Part shown: positions 50,188 through 59,761 of the stretch, piece by piece
How positions within the stretch are numbered: position 1 is the first letter of the stretch
How the letters are laid out: every line of letters starts with the position of its first letter
From: Mycolicibacterium sp. HK-90
GTDB taxonomy: Bacteria > Actinomycetota > Actinomycetes > Mycobacteriales > Mycobacteriaceae
Reading direction: 5' to 3'
Assembly (NCBI RefSeq): GCF_030486405.1
Contig: NZ_CP129613.1
Coordinates: forward strand, 6,262,001 to 6,326,000
DNA: 64,000 nucleotides
Notes under the pieces: model-generated
Databases searched by the model: none
What the model was told of the DNA's origin: nothing
Seen by the model: the letters and a program-made list of their open reading frames with translations, nothing else
Position numbers and translations under genes: made by a program

Positions 50188-50886
50188 CTAGTTTCCGGCT
50201 CCGTCCCAGTCGGTCAGGGTCCAGCCGTCCGTCGGGTTCCCCTTGATCACCACGTAGCCGGTGTTGTTCAGCGGATGAGCCATCAGCAGTTGCGGGTTCG
50301 GATTGGCGACATTCATCTGGACCCACAACATGATCGCGGCGCCGTGGGAGTACGCGACGGGATTGTCGTCGCCGCTGTCGTAGATCTGCTGGACCGCCCC
50401 GTCGAACCGGCTGTCGAACTCGTTGCCGTCGATCGATCCGGGGATCCGGGCGTTCCGGTCGCCGCGCAGCCACTGTTCCGGCGCGGCGAAGTACGTCTGT
50501 ACCGCGCTCGCCTCGGGCTGGCCCTCATAGATGCCTGCCTCGACTTCGTGGAGGCCGGGCAGGACGGTGACGGGCTCGCCCAGGGCGTCGGCCATGGGCT
50601 GGGCGGTCTGCTGTGTGCGGATCATGGTCGAGGCGAAGATGCCGTCGTACCGGTTGGGAGACAGCCGCTGCGCGCTGGTGACCGCCTGGCTGCGGCCCAG
50701 ATCGGTGAGCTCCGGGCCGGGGGTGGAGCTGTCGATCAGGCCCGAGGCGTTTCCCGCCGACTGGGCGTGCCGGACGAAGGTCAGGGTGATGGAGCGGTAG
50801 CCGCCCGCGGCCGCGGTCGGGGCCAGCAGGGTGGCAAGGACGACGACGATGGTGGCCAGGAGCGGGAGGGCCCGTAGTTTTCGCAC
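50188..50886 (-). CDS. Exported histidine phosphatase
   Basis: About 232 residues from GTG 50886. Signal peptide LLATIVVVLATLLAPTAAAG, then the histidine phosphatase core: TFVRHAQSAGN (phosphohistidine), RTQQTAQPMADALG, EVEAGIYEG (acid/base Glu) and AYSHGAAIML (second His). A single-domain, exported acid-phosphatase-like enzyme; the substrate is unknown. It lies divergent from the methyltransferase gene, 37 bases away. Confidence 0.8.
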   Translation of the reverse strand: MRKLRALPLLATIVVVLATLLAPTAAAGGYRSITLTFVRHAQSAGNASGLIDSSTPGPELTDLGRSQAVTSAQRLSPNRYDGIFASTMIRTQQTAQPMADALGEPVTVLPGLHEVEAGIYEGQPEASAVQTYFAAPEQWLRGDRNARIPGSIDGNEFDSRFDGAVQQIYDSGDDNPVAYSHGAAIMLWVQMNVANPNPQLLMAHPLNNTGYVVIKGNPTDGWTLTDWDGAGN

Positions 50887-50923
50887 ACGGCCATGATTCA
50901 CCTTCGGGCGTACGTTCGTTGGC

Positions 50924-51583
50924 GTGACTACCCTCAACGACGACCGGGTCGCCGGCGCCCTCGATCGGATGTACGCCGCGGCCGATGAGCAGTTCGCGAA
51001 GTTGCGCGAGGACGGCTCCCGCAGGTTCGCCGATTTGTCCAACGCCACCGCACAGGAACGTGCCGACGCGCTCAGCGACATCTACATGCCGGTGACGCGG
51101 GAAGCGGGCCGGTTGTTGTACTCCCTGGTTCGCGCCACCAAGCCCGCCGTGGTGGTCGAGTTCGGGATGTCGTTCGGGCTCTCGGCACTGCACCTGGCAT
51201 CGGCCGTGCGCGACAACGGAACCGGGCGCGTGTTCACCACCGAACTCAGCGCCACCAAGATCGCGGCCGCCAGGCAGACCTTCGCCGAGACGGGCCTCGA
51301 CGACGTCATCACCGTGCTCGAGGGCGACGCGCTCCAGACGCTGCCGTCGGTGACCGGTGAGATCGGGTTCGTGCTGCTCGACGGGTGGAAGGAGCTCTAC
51401 CTACCGGTGCTCGAGCTCCTGGAGCCACGGCTGACCACCGGTGCGCTCGTGGTCGCGGACAACACGTCGATGGCCGACACCCAGCCATACCTGGATCGGG
51501 TGCGGGAGCCGGCGAACGGGTACGTGAGCGTGAACTTCCTTGCCCGCGACAGCGACAGCATGGAGCTCAGCTGCCGGGCCTAG
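50924..51583 (+). CDS. O-methyltransferase-like SAM protein
   Basis: A 219-residue protein with an N-terminal helical region and the SAM motif VVVEFGMSFGLSALHLASAV, then FTTELSATKIAAARQ and FVLLDGWKELYLPVLELLEP, as in the Methyltransf_24/CCoAOMT group. The metal-site Asp pair is only partly visible. GTG start. Its end overlaps the convergent AraC gene by 17 bases. Confidence 0.78.
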   Translation: MTTLNDDRVAGALDRMYAAADEQFAKLREDGSRRFADLSNATAQERADALSDIYMPVTREAGRLLYSLVRATKPAVVVEFGMSFGLSALHLASAVRDNGTGRVFTTELSATKIAAARQTFAETGLDDVITVLEGDALQTLPSVTGEIGFVLLDGWKELYLPVLELLEPRLTTGALVVADNTSMADTQPYLDRVREPANGYVSVNFLARDSDSMELSCRA

Positions 51584-52415
51584 GCTCCTCTCGGGCGCGC
51601 GACCGATACGCCGACGGGGTCTGGCCGCAGAACTGGGTGAAGCACCGGGTGAACGAGCTCAGATTCTCGAAGCCCACGGCCGTCGCGGTCGCCTGCACGG
51701 ACTGATCCGGGCCGGCCAGCAGCGCCATGGCCCGCAGCATGCGGGCATGTAGAAGGTATGTCCGCCAAGAGATTCCGATCGTCTCGGCGAACAGACGTCG
51801 CAGCGTCCGGTCGGATACCGCCACCTCCCGGCTGACGTCCTCGGCAGTCACCGAGGCGAGGTGCTCCTTGGTGTAGGCCAGCGCGGCCGCGACGATCGGA
51901 TGCTCGGTGGTCGGCAGGCTCAGCGGAGCCTCGTGATCCAGCGCGTCGGCGACAAGGTTGGCCAGGGTTCGGAAGAACGCGTCCGACGTGTCGTCGCCAT
52001 GGGCCCGGTCGATCGGCCAGCGCAGCCCGTAGATCATCATCTCGCGGATCAGCGGGGAGACCGCGATGATCCTGGCCCGGTCCCCCGGGTCGGCGATCAA
52101 CTGCGTATCGAACATCACCGCGACGGTCTTGACGTCGGGGTTCATCACCGCCTGGTGCTGCAGGCCGGCCGGGATCCACGCGGCCTGTTGCGGTGGCAGC
52201 AGGTAATGCGCGGCATCGGTCTCCACCTCGACCACGCCGTGCAGCGCGTACTCGATCTGGTGCACCTCGTGCGAGTGCCATCCGGTGATCAGACCGTCGC
52301 CCTCGTAGAGGTAGCTGCCCGCCAGCGCGTGACCGCCGCGCCGCAGCTCGATCACCGGCCGCGACAGGTTGGCCGATTCAGCTAAACCTCTGTCCGAAGA
52401 TGCAGAGACGGTCAT
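51567..52415 (-). CDS. AraC-family regulator
   Basis: About 282 residues: an N-terminal cupin-like sensor domain (WHSHEVHQIEYALHGVVEVE, residues about 45-64) and a C-terminal double HTH (TAEDVSREVAVSDRTLRRLF, ATAVGFENLSSFTRCF). It begins at ATG 52415, 25 bases from the amidohydrolase on the other strand, so it probably controls that enzyme. Confidence 0.85.
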   Translation of the reverse strand: MTVSASSDRGLAESANLSRPVIELRRGGHALAGSYLYEGDGLITGWHSHEVHQIEYALHGVVEVETDAAHYLLPPQQAAWIPAGLQHQAVMNPDVKTVAVMFDTQLIADPGDRARIIAVSPLIREMMIYGLRWPIDRAHGDDTSDAFFRTLANLVADALDHEAPLSLPTTEHPIVAAALAYTKEHLASVTAEDVSREVAVSDRTLRRLFAETIGISWRTYLLHARMLRAMALLAGPDQSVQATATAVGFENLSSFTRCFTQFCGQTPSAYRSRAREEPRPGS

Positions 52416-52440
52416 GAGATCCGAGGGTACTAGTTGAATC

Positions 52441-53703
52441 ATGCAGACCGACGACTTGATCCTCATCAGCATCGACGACCACGTCGTCGAACCGCCGGAC
52501 ATGTTCCTGCGGCATGTGCCGGCCAAGTACAAGGAGGAGGCTCCGATCGTCGTCACCGACGACAAGGGCGTCGACCAGTGGATGTACCAGGGCCGTCCGC
52601 AAGGGGTGTCCGGCCTCAACGCCGTCGTGTCCTGGCCCGCCGAGGAATGGGGGCGTGATCCGGCCGGGTTCGCCGAGATGCGCCCCGGCGTGTACGACGC
52701 GCACGAACGCGTCCGCGACATGAACCGCAACGGCATCCTGGCCTCGATGTGCTTTCCGACCTTCACCGGGTTCTCCGCGCGGCATCTCAACATGCACCGT
52801 GAAGAGGCCACCCTGGTGATGGTGTCGGCCTACAACGACTGGCACATCGACGAGTGGGCCGGTTCAGCGCCCGGACGCTTCATCCCGATCGCCATCCTGC
52901 CGACCTGGAACCCCGAGGCCATGTGCCGGGAGATCCGGCGGGTCGCCGCCAAGGGTTGCCGGGCCGTCACCATGCCGGAACTGCCTCACCTGGAAGGACT
53001 TCCGAGCTACTTCGACGAGGACTACTGGGGACCGGTCTTCCGCACCCTGTCCGAGGAGAACGTGGTGATGTGCCTGCACATCGGCACCGGATTCGGCGCC
53101 ATCTCCATGGCCAAGGACGCTCCGATCGACAACCTGATCATCCTGGCCACCCAGGTGTCGGCCATGTGCGCACAGGATCTGTTGTGGGGCCCGGCCATGC
53201 GCAACTATCCCGATCTGAAGTTCGCCTTCTCCGAGGGCGGAATCGGTTGGATCCCTTTCTATCTCGACCGCAGCGACCGGCACTACACCAACCAGAAGTG
53301 GCTCCGCCGCGACTTCGGCGACAAGCTGCCGTCCGACGTGTTCCGCGAGCATTCGCTGGCCTGCTACGTCACCGACAAGACCTCGCTGAAGCTGCGTCAT
53401 GAGATCGGCATCGACAACATCGCCTGGGAATGCGACTACCCGCACAGCGACTGCTTCTGGCCCGACGCGCCCGAGCAGGTGCTGGCCGAGCTGAATGCCG
53501 CCGGCGCAAGCGATTCCGACATCAACAAGATCACCTGGGAGAACTCGGCGCGGTTCTTCGGCTGGGATCCGTTCCAGCACACCGCCCGTGATCAGGCCAC
53601 CGTCGGCGCACTGCGCGCCAAGGCCACCGACGTCGACACCTCGATCCGGCCGCGCGCGGAGTGGGCCCGTCTCTACGAGCAGAAGCAGCTCACCAAGGCC
53701 TGA
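52441..53703 (+). CDS. Amidohydrolase-family protein (COG2159 type)
   Basis: A 420-residue TIM-barrel metal hydrolase. The metal site HxH equivalent appears as ISIDDHVVEPP at the N-terminus, with CLHIGTGFG, FSEGGIGWIPFYLDR (Glu/Gly) and WECDYPHSDCFWPD (Asp). It fits aminocarboxymuconate-type decarboxylase/hydrolase relatives common in actinobacteria. The ATG lies 25 bases from the AraC gene. A long inverted repeat follows 7 bases after the stop. Confidence 0.82.
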   Translation: MQTDDLILISIDDHVVEPPDMFLRHVPAKYKEEAPIVVTDDKGVDQWMYQGRPQGVSGLNAVVSWPAEEWGRDPAGFAEMRPGVYDAHERVRDMNRNGILASMCFPTFTGFSARHLNMHREEATLVMVSAYNDWHIDEWAGSAPGRFIPIAILPTWNPEAMCREIRRVAAKGCRAVTMPELPHLEGLPSYFDEDYWGPVFRTLSEENVVMCLHIGTGFGAISMAKDAPIDNLIILATQVSAMCAQDLLWGPAMRNYPDLKFAFSEGGIGWIPFYLDRSDRHYTNQKWLRRDFGDKLPSDVFREHSLACYVTDKTSLKLRHEIGIDNIAWECDYPHSDCFWPDAPEQVLAELNAAGASDSDINKITWENSARFFGWDPFQHTARDQATVGALRAKATDVDTSIRPRAEWARLYEQKQLTKA

Positions 53704-53709
53704 CTTCCG

Positions 53710-53772
53710 CGTTGACTCTGCGCTGAGGGCTCGAAAGTTCGAGTACGCGATGCCCTGAGCGCAGAGTCAACG
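53710..53772. repeat. 21-bp near-perfect inverted repeat (REP-like or terminator)
   Basis: The arms CGTTGACTCTGCGCT and GAGGGC are mirrored 22 bases later as GCCCTG and AGCGCAGAGTCAACG; only one of 21 arm positions mismatches. The centre holds TCGAAAGTTCGA, itself symmetric. It lies just after the amidohydrolase stop. A folded RNA would be very stable, but no T-run follows. It may be a repetitive intergenic element; only one copy is in the window. Confidence 0.65.
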
Positions 53773-53842
53773 GATTTGACGCTCCGGCGGTGCCGTTCGG
53801 TGAGTGACAATGTGACTACTCACGCGAACGAGGGGTCGTCAC

Positions 53843-53920
53843 GTGTCATACACGGTGTCGCAGGTGCTGGGGTCCAACCCCCGACCGAGGTCGTGGCCCA
53901 AAATGGCAAGACTTTCCTGA
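53843..53920 (+). other. Short open frame, possible gene remnant
   Basis: GTG TCA opens a 25-codon frame reading YTVSQVLGSNPRPRSWPKM before TGA. The first residues resemble the opening of mycobacterial ESX/hydrolase-type proteins (TVSQVxxWNP), but nothing follows in frame. It is probably a degraded 5' end rather than an expressed peptide. The other bases of the 53773-53971 gap show no recognisable element. Confidence 0.25.
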
Positions 53921-53971
53921 CGTAATGCACACCCGACCCTTCCTGACCACCTGCGCACAGAAGAACTGAGG

Positions 53972-54457
53972 TCAGGCGCGGAGACTGATGCCGAAGGTTT
54001 TCGCGTTCATCGACGTGAACGTCTCGGCAGTGGCCACCTCGGCGACTGCGAGCTGAGCGGCGGCAACCGCCTGGGCTTTGAACGCACGCGCAGCGGCGCT
54101 GAGCGTGTGGCCGTAGATGTGATGCGGGTCAGGGGATTCCCCCCAGACCAGTGCCTCCACACATCCCGCCGGCATGCCCTCACCGGAGACCACCCGCGCA
54201 TGCGCCTCCGCACCCATGACGAGAACACACTGCTCCTCGTCCGGGCGGTCCGGTGGTGTCACCGCATCGACCAACTCGGCGCCGAGTATCCGCACGGGGC
54301 GGGAATCCGTGTCGTCGAGAAGTTCCACGGTCACCCGCCAACCGCTCATCATCCGGTCGACGATCAGTCCCCCGGCGTTGACCGCCAGCTCGGCGGCATC
54401 TGTGGCTACGACGTGCATGCGGTAGGTCACGGTGCCACCGCCCTTGTCATTCTTCAT
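53972..54457 (-). CDS. Hypothetical protein
   Basis: A 161-residue protein with GGAGGG 13 bases before ATG 54457. Pattern: MHVVATDAAELAVNAGGLIVDRMMSGWRVTVELL at residues about 14-47 (shown in parts here only: AGGLIVDRMMSGWR), then strand-rich VRILGAELVD and a long Ala-rich helix near the C-terminus. No signal peptide. I do not recognise the family. The 17-bp palindrome at 54514-54530 sits upstream. Confidence 0.6.
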   Translation of the reverse strand: MKNDKGGGTVTYRMHVVATDAAELAVNAGGLIVDRMMSGWRVTVELLDDTDSRPVRILGAELVDAVTPPDRPDEEQCVLVMGAEAHARVVSGEGMPAGCVEALVWGESPDPHHIYGHTLSAAARAFKAQAVAAAQLAVAEVATAETFTSMNAKTFGISLRA

Positions 54458-54513
54458 CGCAGCACCCTCCCACCGGATCAGCCCGCCACCCCGACATCAT
54501 TCCGGGATGACCA

Positions 54514-54530
54514 ACTGTAATAGTTACAGT
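54514..54530. promoter_or_regulatory. Palindrome ACTGTAA-TAG-TTACAGT
   Basis: Perfect 7-bp arms around TAG, 57 bases upstream of the hypothetical gene at 54457. This AT-rich island in GC-rich DNA looks like a TetR-type operator or contains a promoter -10 region. No regulator gene is next to it. The nearest are at 51567 (AraC) and 58946 (TetR). Confidence 0.5.
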
Positions 54531-54624
54531 AGGTCCGCGACAAGTACCCGATCGGCTCGCACGCAGCCAGCCGCCGGCAGCCACACCAGCGTGGCATTCG
54601 GCGGGTCGGCGCCGATCTGGCGGG

Positions 54625-56361
54625 TCAGTGCGTGATCTGCCAGTCCGCGGCCTCGCGCTGCTGGTTCCAGAACTCGTCGAAGCGCCCACGCGCGGCGAGC
54701 AATTCGTCGATGCTGCCGTCCTCGACGATGCGTCCGCCGTCGAGGAACAGGACCCGGTCGGCGTGCCGGATGCTGGCGAGCCGGTGCGCGACGATCACGC
54801 GGGTCCGGGCCCGCTCGTCGGCGGTGAGGGCGTCGACCACCGCGGCCTCGTTCTCGGTGTCCAGCGCACTGGTCGCCTCGTCCACCAGCAGCACCGGTGC
54901 CGGTTTGACCAGGGCACGGGCGATGCTGACCCGCTGCCGTTCACCGCCGGACAGTGCCGTGCCGGCCTCACCGACCTTGGCGCCGTCGCCGTCGGGCAAC
55001 CGCCCGGTCAGCTCGTCGACGCGGGCCAGCCGCGCCGCGGTGGCGAGCTGCTCGGCATCGGCGCCCGGATCGCCGACCAGAATGTTCTCCCGGATCGTCC
55101 CGTCGAACAGGTAAGGATGCTGGAACACCACACTGGTTGCCGCCCTGCGGGTTTCGGCATCCATCTCGGCCGTGTCGACGCCGTCGATCAAGACCCGTCC
55201 CGCCGTCGGTTGATGCAGCCCGGCGATGAGCGACAGGATCGTGCTCTTACCGGAACCCGACGGACCGACGATCGCCGTGGTGCCGCCGGGCTCCAGGACG
55301 AAGCTGACGTCCTGCAACACCGGGGTGGCGCCGTAGCCGAAGGTCACGCCGTCGAATTCGATACGGGGTGCGGTGTTCCCGCTCAGCGTCGCGCTGCCGG
55401 ACGTCATCACCGGGGCGTCGAGCACGGCCCGGATCCGGCCGAGGGACGCCCGGGTGGTCTCGATCGCCGGAGCCAACTCCGCCAGCGCGGTGAACGGCTC
55501 GAGGTACCGGGCGGCGACGACGATCAACGCGATCGCCTCGGGTGCGCCGAGGGTGCCGCGCACGGTCAGCCAGGTGGTCATGCCGGCGAGGATCAGCAGG
55601 GCCAGTTGGCTGGCCAGGCTGAACAGCAATTGCCCCGGCACCTGCATCAGCAGCAGTCGCATACTCGCCCCGTGCTGGGCGCTCAGCGCGTCGCCGACCA
55701 TGCTGCGGGCCGGCTCCACCCGGCGGGCCGCGCGCAGGGCCTGCTGGGTGCGGGCGAACTCGATGATGCGTTCGGTGAACGCCCGGTTCGTCGCGTCGGC
55801 CACGGTGTCGGCCTTGCGGCTGAGCCGGCCCGACGCCCACAGCGCACCCAGCAACACCACCACACCGGCCAAGGCGGCCAATCCGAGCGGCACCGAGATG
55901 AACAGCAGCGCAAGCGCAATGGCCGCGGGCAGCAGAATCGCCCCGATCAACGGGGTCAGCAGGTTGACCACCATGCCGACCAGTTCAGGCCCGGTGGCTG
56001 CGATCGCCTGGCGGGCGTTGGCGGTGTTCGCCCCGTCATCGCCACTCAACCAGTCCATCCGGATGCCGGGCAGCCGGTCGGCGACGTCGTGCTGGGTGTG
56101 ATCCAGCAGTGCGAAGCCCAGGTTGAATCCGAGCCGCGAGGTCGCGGTGTCGACGATCCAGCCGATGACGGTCGCGGCGGTGAGCCAGCCCAGCCACGGC
56201 AAGGCGTCGCGCGGGGCATCGCTGAACAGCGCCGCCAGCAGCGGCACCAGCAGCACGGTGCCGGCCGCGCGGATCACCACCGAGATCAGGGTGAGCACGG
56301 CGTACGCGGCGACCCGGCCTCGGCGGTCGGCCGGGATGAGGGCGATCAGGGTGCGGATCAT
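54625..56361 (-). CDS. irtB: Siderophore ABC importer subunit IrtB
   Basis: A 578-residue half-transporter with six membrane helices (about 1-300) and a nucleotide-binding domain: Walker [10 protein letters not shown], signature [15 protein letters not shown], Walker [14 protein letters not shown]-loop VIVAHRL. Although it has an exporter-like fold, IrtAB imports and reduces Fe-carboxymycobactin. ATG 56361 overlaps the irtA stop by 4 bases, so IrtA and IrtB are made in step. Confidence 0.93.
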   Translation of the reverse strand: MIRTLIALIPADRRGRVAAYAVLTLISVVIRAAGTVLLVPLLAALFSDAPRDALPWLGWLTAATVIGWIVDTATSRLGFNLGFALLDHTQHDVADRLPGIRMDWLSGDDGANTANARQAIAATGPELVGMVVNLLTPLIGAILLPAAIALALLFISVPLGLAALAGVVVLLGALWASGRLSRKADTVADATNRAFTERIIEFARTQQALRAARRVEPARSMVGDALSAQHGASMRLLLMQVPGQLLFSLASQLALLILAGMTTWLTVRGTLGAPEAIALIVVAARYLEPFTALAELAPAIETTRASLGRIRAVLDAPVMTSGSATLSGNTAPRIEFDGVTFGYGATPVLQDVSFVLEPGGTTAIVGPSGSGKSTILSLIAGLHQPTAGRVLIDGVDTAEMDAETRRAATSVVFQHPYLFDGTIRENILVGDPGADAEQLATAARLARVDELTGRLPDGDGAKVGEAGTALSGGERQRVSIARALVKPAPVLLVDEATSALDTENEAAVVDALTADERARTRVIVAHRLASIRHADRVLFLDGGRIVEDGSIDELLAARGRFDEFWNQQREAADWQITH

Positions 56362-58946
56362 CGGGCCTCTCCTGCGGTGACGGCGTCGCCGGGGCGCAGC
56401 GACTGGCCGGTCTGCCAGAGCTGGTGGTAACGCCCGGCGGCGACCAGCAGTTCTTCGTGGGTGCCGGTTTCGGCGATGCGGCCGCCGTCGAGCACGACGA
56501 TTTGGTCGGCGTGGGTGATGGTGTGCAGCCGGTGGGCGATCACCAGCACGGTGCGATCCTTGGTCAGCCGGTTGAGTGCCTGTTGCACAAGGAATTCCGA
56601 TTCCGGATCGGCGAAGGCGGTGGCCTCGTCGAGGATCAGTACCGGGGTGTCGGCCAGGATGGCCCTGGCGATGGTGAGGCGTTGCCGTTCGCCGCCCGAC
56701 AGTGCCGTCGACGCTCCGAGCACCGTCTGATAGCCGTCCGGTAGGCGCATGATGCGGTCGTGGATCTGGGCGTCACGCGCCGCCTGCTCGATGCGGTCCT
56801 GGCCGGCCTCGGGATCGGCCAGCGCGATGTTCTCGGCGACGGTCCCGGCCACCAGCTGCGTCTCCTGCAGTACGAAGCCGATCTGGCGGTACAGCTCATC
56901 GGCCGACAACGACCGGATGTCCTTGCCGCCCAGCTTGATCGACCCGGAGTCCACGTCGTGGAAGCGCGCCAGCAACGCGGCCAGAGTGGATTTGCCCGAG
57001 CCCGAGGGGCCGACCAGCGCGGTCACGGTGCCCGGCCGCAGGGTGAGCGAGACGTCCTGGATCACCGGGACACTCGGCCGGTAGCCGAAGGTGACCCCGT
57101 CGAACACGACGGTGCCGGTTTCGCCGGCCGCACCGGTCTCGTCCCGCACGGCCAGGTCGGCCTCGTCGAGGGCGTTCTGGATGCGGCGCGCGGCCAGCAT
57201 GCCGCCGCGAATGCCACCGAGCCCGTAGCCCACACCCAGCAACCGGACCCCGAACGTGGTGCCCAGCAACAGGAACGGCAGCAGGTCGACCGGATCCATC
57301 GACCCACCGATGATCATCGGGGTGCCGACGACGGCGATCAGCCACAGGAAGGTGCCGGGCCGCGTGACCAGGTCCATCGCCGATTTCTTGCCGGTGAAGG
57401 GGCGCTGCCAGGCAACCAGGAAGCCGATGTACTCGTCGAGGCGGCGCCGGAAGCTCGACGAGGCGGCGCCGCCGAACACCCGGACGACGGGTTGGCCTTC
57501 GAGGTAGGCCCCGGCCTCCCCGCTCATCCGGTCGGCCCAGCGCTGCGCCTGACCGATCTTGGCGCCGGACTGGATGGTCATCACCGACATCAGCACCAGA
57601 TAGGTGAGCACCGGGATGAACAGGACCAGCGCCAGCCGCCAGTCGACGGTGAACAGGTAGACCAGCACGGCGACCGGGGCGACCACGGCCGCAACGGCAT
57701 CCGGGATCGCGTGGGTAACCAGGTAGTGCAGCGACAGGGTGTCTTCCTGCACCAGTTGCTTGATCGAGCCCGATCCGCGGGCGGTGAACCAGCCCAGCGG
57801 GAGCTTCGACATCTTGGTCAACAGCCGGGTCCGCAGCTCACGGGCGAACTGGGCGTCGAGGCGGTGCAGCCACAGCGTCAGCCCGGCACCCAACAGGGCG
57901 CCGAGGCCCAGCAGCCAGACGGCGGTCAGTCCCAGTGTCCACAACCGGGATTCCTCGGCACCGGCCAACAGCAGTCGGGAGAGTTCGACCAACAACACGA
58001 ACGGGGCGAGCTGGATCAGGGTGATGATCGCCTGCAACACGCCCGACACGATCAGCGGGGTTTTCAGCGGGGCCAGCAACCGGCCCGCCCCCTGGGCGCG
58101 CCACGTACCGCGTGCCGGGGAACCGGCGGGTGCGGCAACAGGTTCGGCGACATCGGGTTTCGCGGTCTCGGCCGCGGCCTCGGGCTTGGCGTCCTTGTCT
58201 TCGGTGCGGTCGGTCCCCATCGCCCGGCCCTCGGTCCAGTAGGCCTGGGCATGCAATTCGGATTTGGGGAACCCGAACTCGTCACGCAGCCGGGTGCGCA
58301 GGTGCTTGAGCGATCCGGCCTCCGGCGTCACCCAGCAGTACCAGTCCGACCAGTCCCTGGCCTCGATCGCGCCGGCCAGGGATGTCGTGTCCCGGCGTTC
58401 GACCCAGTGCACCTGCCGCCGTGGATGTTCGGCGATCGGGATGAGCAGGTCGTCCTCGTCGTGTTGCTCGAGATAGACCTCGATCGGGATGTCGTGCGGC
58501 AGGGCGCCGATGATCCCGTTGATGGCGGGGACGGCCGCGGCGTCGCCGATCAGCAGGTAGCCGGCGGGCAGATCGTCCGGCACGGTGAAACCGGTCGAGC
58601 CCAGCGCCATCACCGGGATGGTGTCGCCCGGCTTGGCCGCCCTGGCCCACTTCGACGCCGGGCCCGATGGTTCGTGCAGCACCACATCGACGGCGAAATG
58701 ACCGGTGTCGGGGTCCATTTCGGACATGGTGTAGCCCCGCTGATACTCGGTCTTCGAGCCGTCGGGGTCCGGAACCCAGAATCGCAGGTACGACGTCGGC
58801 TCGGCTATCGCGTCCTCGAATACCGTCGGCGACACCAGGCGCAGGCGCAGCATGTTCGGTGTCAGGTACGTGGTCTCGACCACGGTGGCCTGGTGATCGC
58901 GCGCGCCGAAGCCGCGCATCATCACTCCCTGAAATCCGCGTGCCAT
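56358..58946 (-). CDS. irtA: Siderophore ABC importer IrtA with fused siderophore-interacting domain
   Basis: An 862-residue fusion. N-terminal FAD-binding siderophore-interacting domain (about 1-235: [15 protein letters not shown] with the RxYT FAD motif, [16 protein letters not shown]), a charged linker, six membrane helices (about 300-580), and an ABC domain ([40 protein letters not shown]). The N-terminal domain reduces Fe3+ released from imported carboxymycobactin. The last base of the TetR stop is the first of this start (TGATG). Confidence 0.95.
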   Translation of the reverse strand: MARGFQGVMMRGFGARDHQATVVETTYLTPNMLRLRLVSPTVFEDAIAEPTSYLRFWVPDPDGSKTEYQRGYTMSEMDPDTGHFAVDVVLHEPSGPASKWARAAKPGDTIPVMALGSTGFTVPDDLPAGYLLIGDAAAVPAINGIIGALPHDIPIEVYLEQHDEDDLLIPIAEHPRRQVHWVERRDTTSLAGAIEARDWSDWYCWVTPEAGSLKHLRTRLRDEFGFPKSELHAQAYWTEGRAMGTDRTEDKDAKPEAAAETAKPDVAEPVAAPAGSPARGTWRAQGAGRLLAPLKTPLIVSGVLQAIITLIQLAPFVLLVELSRLLLAGAEESRLWTLGLTAVWLLGLGALLGAGLTLWLHRLDAQFARELRTRLLTKMSKLPLGWFTARGSGSIKQLVQEDTLSLHYLVTHAIPDAVAAVVAPVAVLVYLFTVDWRLALVLFIPVLTYLVLMSVMTIQSGAKIGQAQRWADRMSGEAGAYLEGQPVVRVFGGAASSSFRRRLDEYIGFLVAWQRPFTGKKSAMDLVTRPGTFLWLIAVVGTPMIIGGSMDPVDLLPFLLLGTTFGVRLLGVGYGLGGIRGGMLAARRIQNALDEADLAVRDETGAAGETGTVVFDGVTFGYRPSVPVIQDVSLTLRPGTVTALVGPSGSGKSTLAALLARFHDVDSGSIKLGGKDIRSLSADELYRQIGFVLQETQLVAGTVAENIALADPEAGQDRIEQAARDAQIHDRIMRLPDGYQTVLGASTALSGGERQRLTIARAILADTPVLILDEATAFADPESEFLVQQALNRLTKDRTVLVIAHRLHTITHADQIVVLDGGRIAETGTHEELLVAAGRYHQLWQTGQSLRPGDAVTAGEAR

Positions 58947-59659
58947 CAGCGGTCCTCTCCCATGGCGGTCAGATCCGCCACGATGTCCGTAATCGGCCTG
59001 CCGGGTACCACGGACGTCAGCAGTCCCCGGATCAGCGCTGTCATCAGAAGTTCCAGATACTGCGGGCTGCTCAACCGCATGCCCGCGTTGTGCACCGGGC
59101 CCAGCGCGGCGTCGCCCGCCAGCCGTTCCGCCGCGGCGTCGCGTTCCAGGACGAATCCGTCGTCACCGCCGCTGGCCTCGGCTTTGAGTTCGTGCTGGGC
59201 GGCCAGCCCGATCGCCATCACCGCCACCGAACTGCTCACCAGCGCCGCCGCCTCGGCCTGATAACCGCGCCGGCCCAGCGCGGCGATCTCGTCGGCCAGC
59301 AGCCGGGTACCGGCCTCGCCGCGCGGGAACAGGACCTGCATGTAGGTGGCCAGACCGGGATGGCCGAGGACATACCGATGCAGGTTCATGCCGAAGGCCA
59401 CCAGATGTTCTTCGGCCGACCGGGCCGGATCATCGCTCAGCTCAAGCCCGGCCAGCAGACTCTCCCCGACCAGGCGTTCGAGTTCCCAGCGGCCGCTGAT
59501 GTGGCGGTACAGGGCCGTGGCCGACACCCCGAGCCGGGCAGCCACGGCATTGATGCTCAGGTTGCGCATGCCGAGCTCGCGACCGGCATCGACGATGTCG
59601 GCGACCGCGATGAGCGGCGGGCGTCCACCTACTCGCGCGGGGACACCGGGTGCGGCCAC
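58946..59659 (-). CDS. TetR-family regulator leading the irtAB operon
   Basis: About 237 residues. GTG 59659 is chosen because GGAGG lies five bases before it; GTG 59671 upstream has none. [24 protein letters not shown] near residues 34-54 (in part [13 protein letters not shown]). Immediately upstream of and coupled to irtA (TGATG), so it should be co-expressed with the importer. Having a TetR in first place differs from M. tuberculosis, where irtA follows mbtK, from memory. Confidence 0.82.
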   Translation of the reverse strand: MAAPGVPARVGGRPPLIAVADIVDAGRELGMRNLSINAVAARLGVSATALYRHISGRWELERLVGESLLAGLELSDDPARSAEEHLVAFGMNLHRYVLGHPGLATYMQVLFPRGEAGTRLLADEIAALGRRGYQAEAAALVSSSVAVMAIGLAAQHELKAEASGGDDGFVLERDAAAERLAGDAALGPVHNAGMRLSSPQYLELLMTALIRGLLTSVVPGRPITDIVADLTAMGEDR

Positions 59660-59690
59660 GACTACCTCCACAGGAAAGTTACCCCCACAA

Positions 59691-59708
59691 ACTAAGGGTC
59701 ACCTTAGT
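59691..59708. promoter_or_regulatory. Dyad ACTAAGG-N4-CCTTAGT, possible iron box
   Basis: ACTAAGGGTCACCTTAGT has perfect 7-bp arms and lies 32 bases upstream of the tetR-irtA-irtB operon start. It partly resembles the IdeR/DtxR iron box (about 10 of 19 positions of the TTAGGTTAGGCTAACCTAA consensus by eye). IdeR repression under iron sufficiency is the expected control of irtAB. Confidence 0.5.
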
Positions 59709-59728
59709 GCTCGTCAACCGGTACCTAG

Positions 59729-59752
59729 ATAACAGAGCAATTGCTCTGTTAT
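59729..59752. promoter_or_regulatory. 24-bp perfect palindromic TetR operator
   Basis: A perfect 24-bp palindrome (half ATAACAGAGCAA) ends 9 bases before the GTG start of the + strand TetR gene at 59762. Its proximity and perfect symmetry make an autoregulatory TetR site most likely. It is 20 bases from the dyad at 59691-59708, so it could also affect the leftward irt operon. Confidence 0.78.
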
Positions 59753-59761
59753 GGTGACGAC

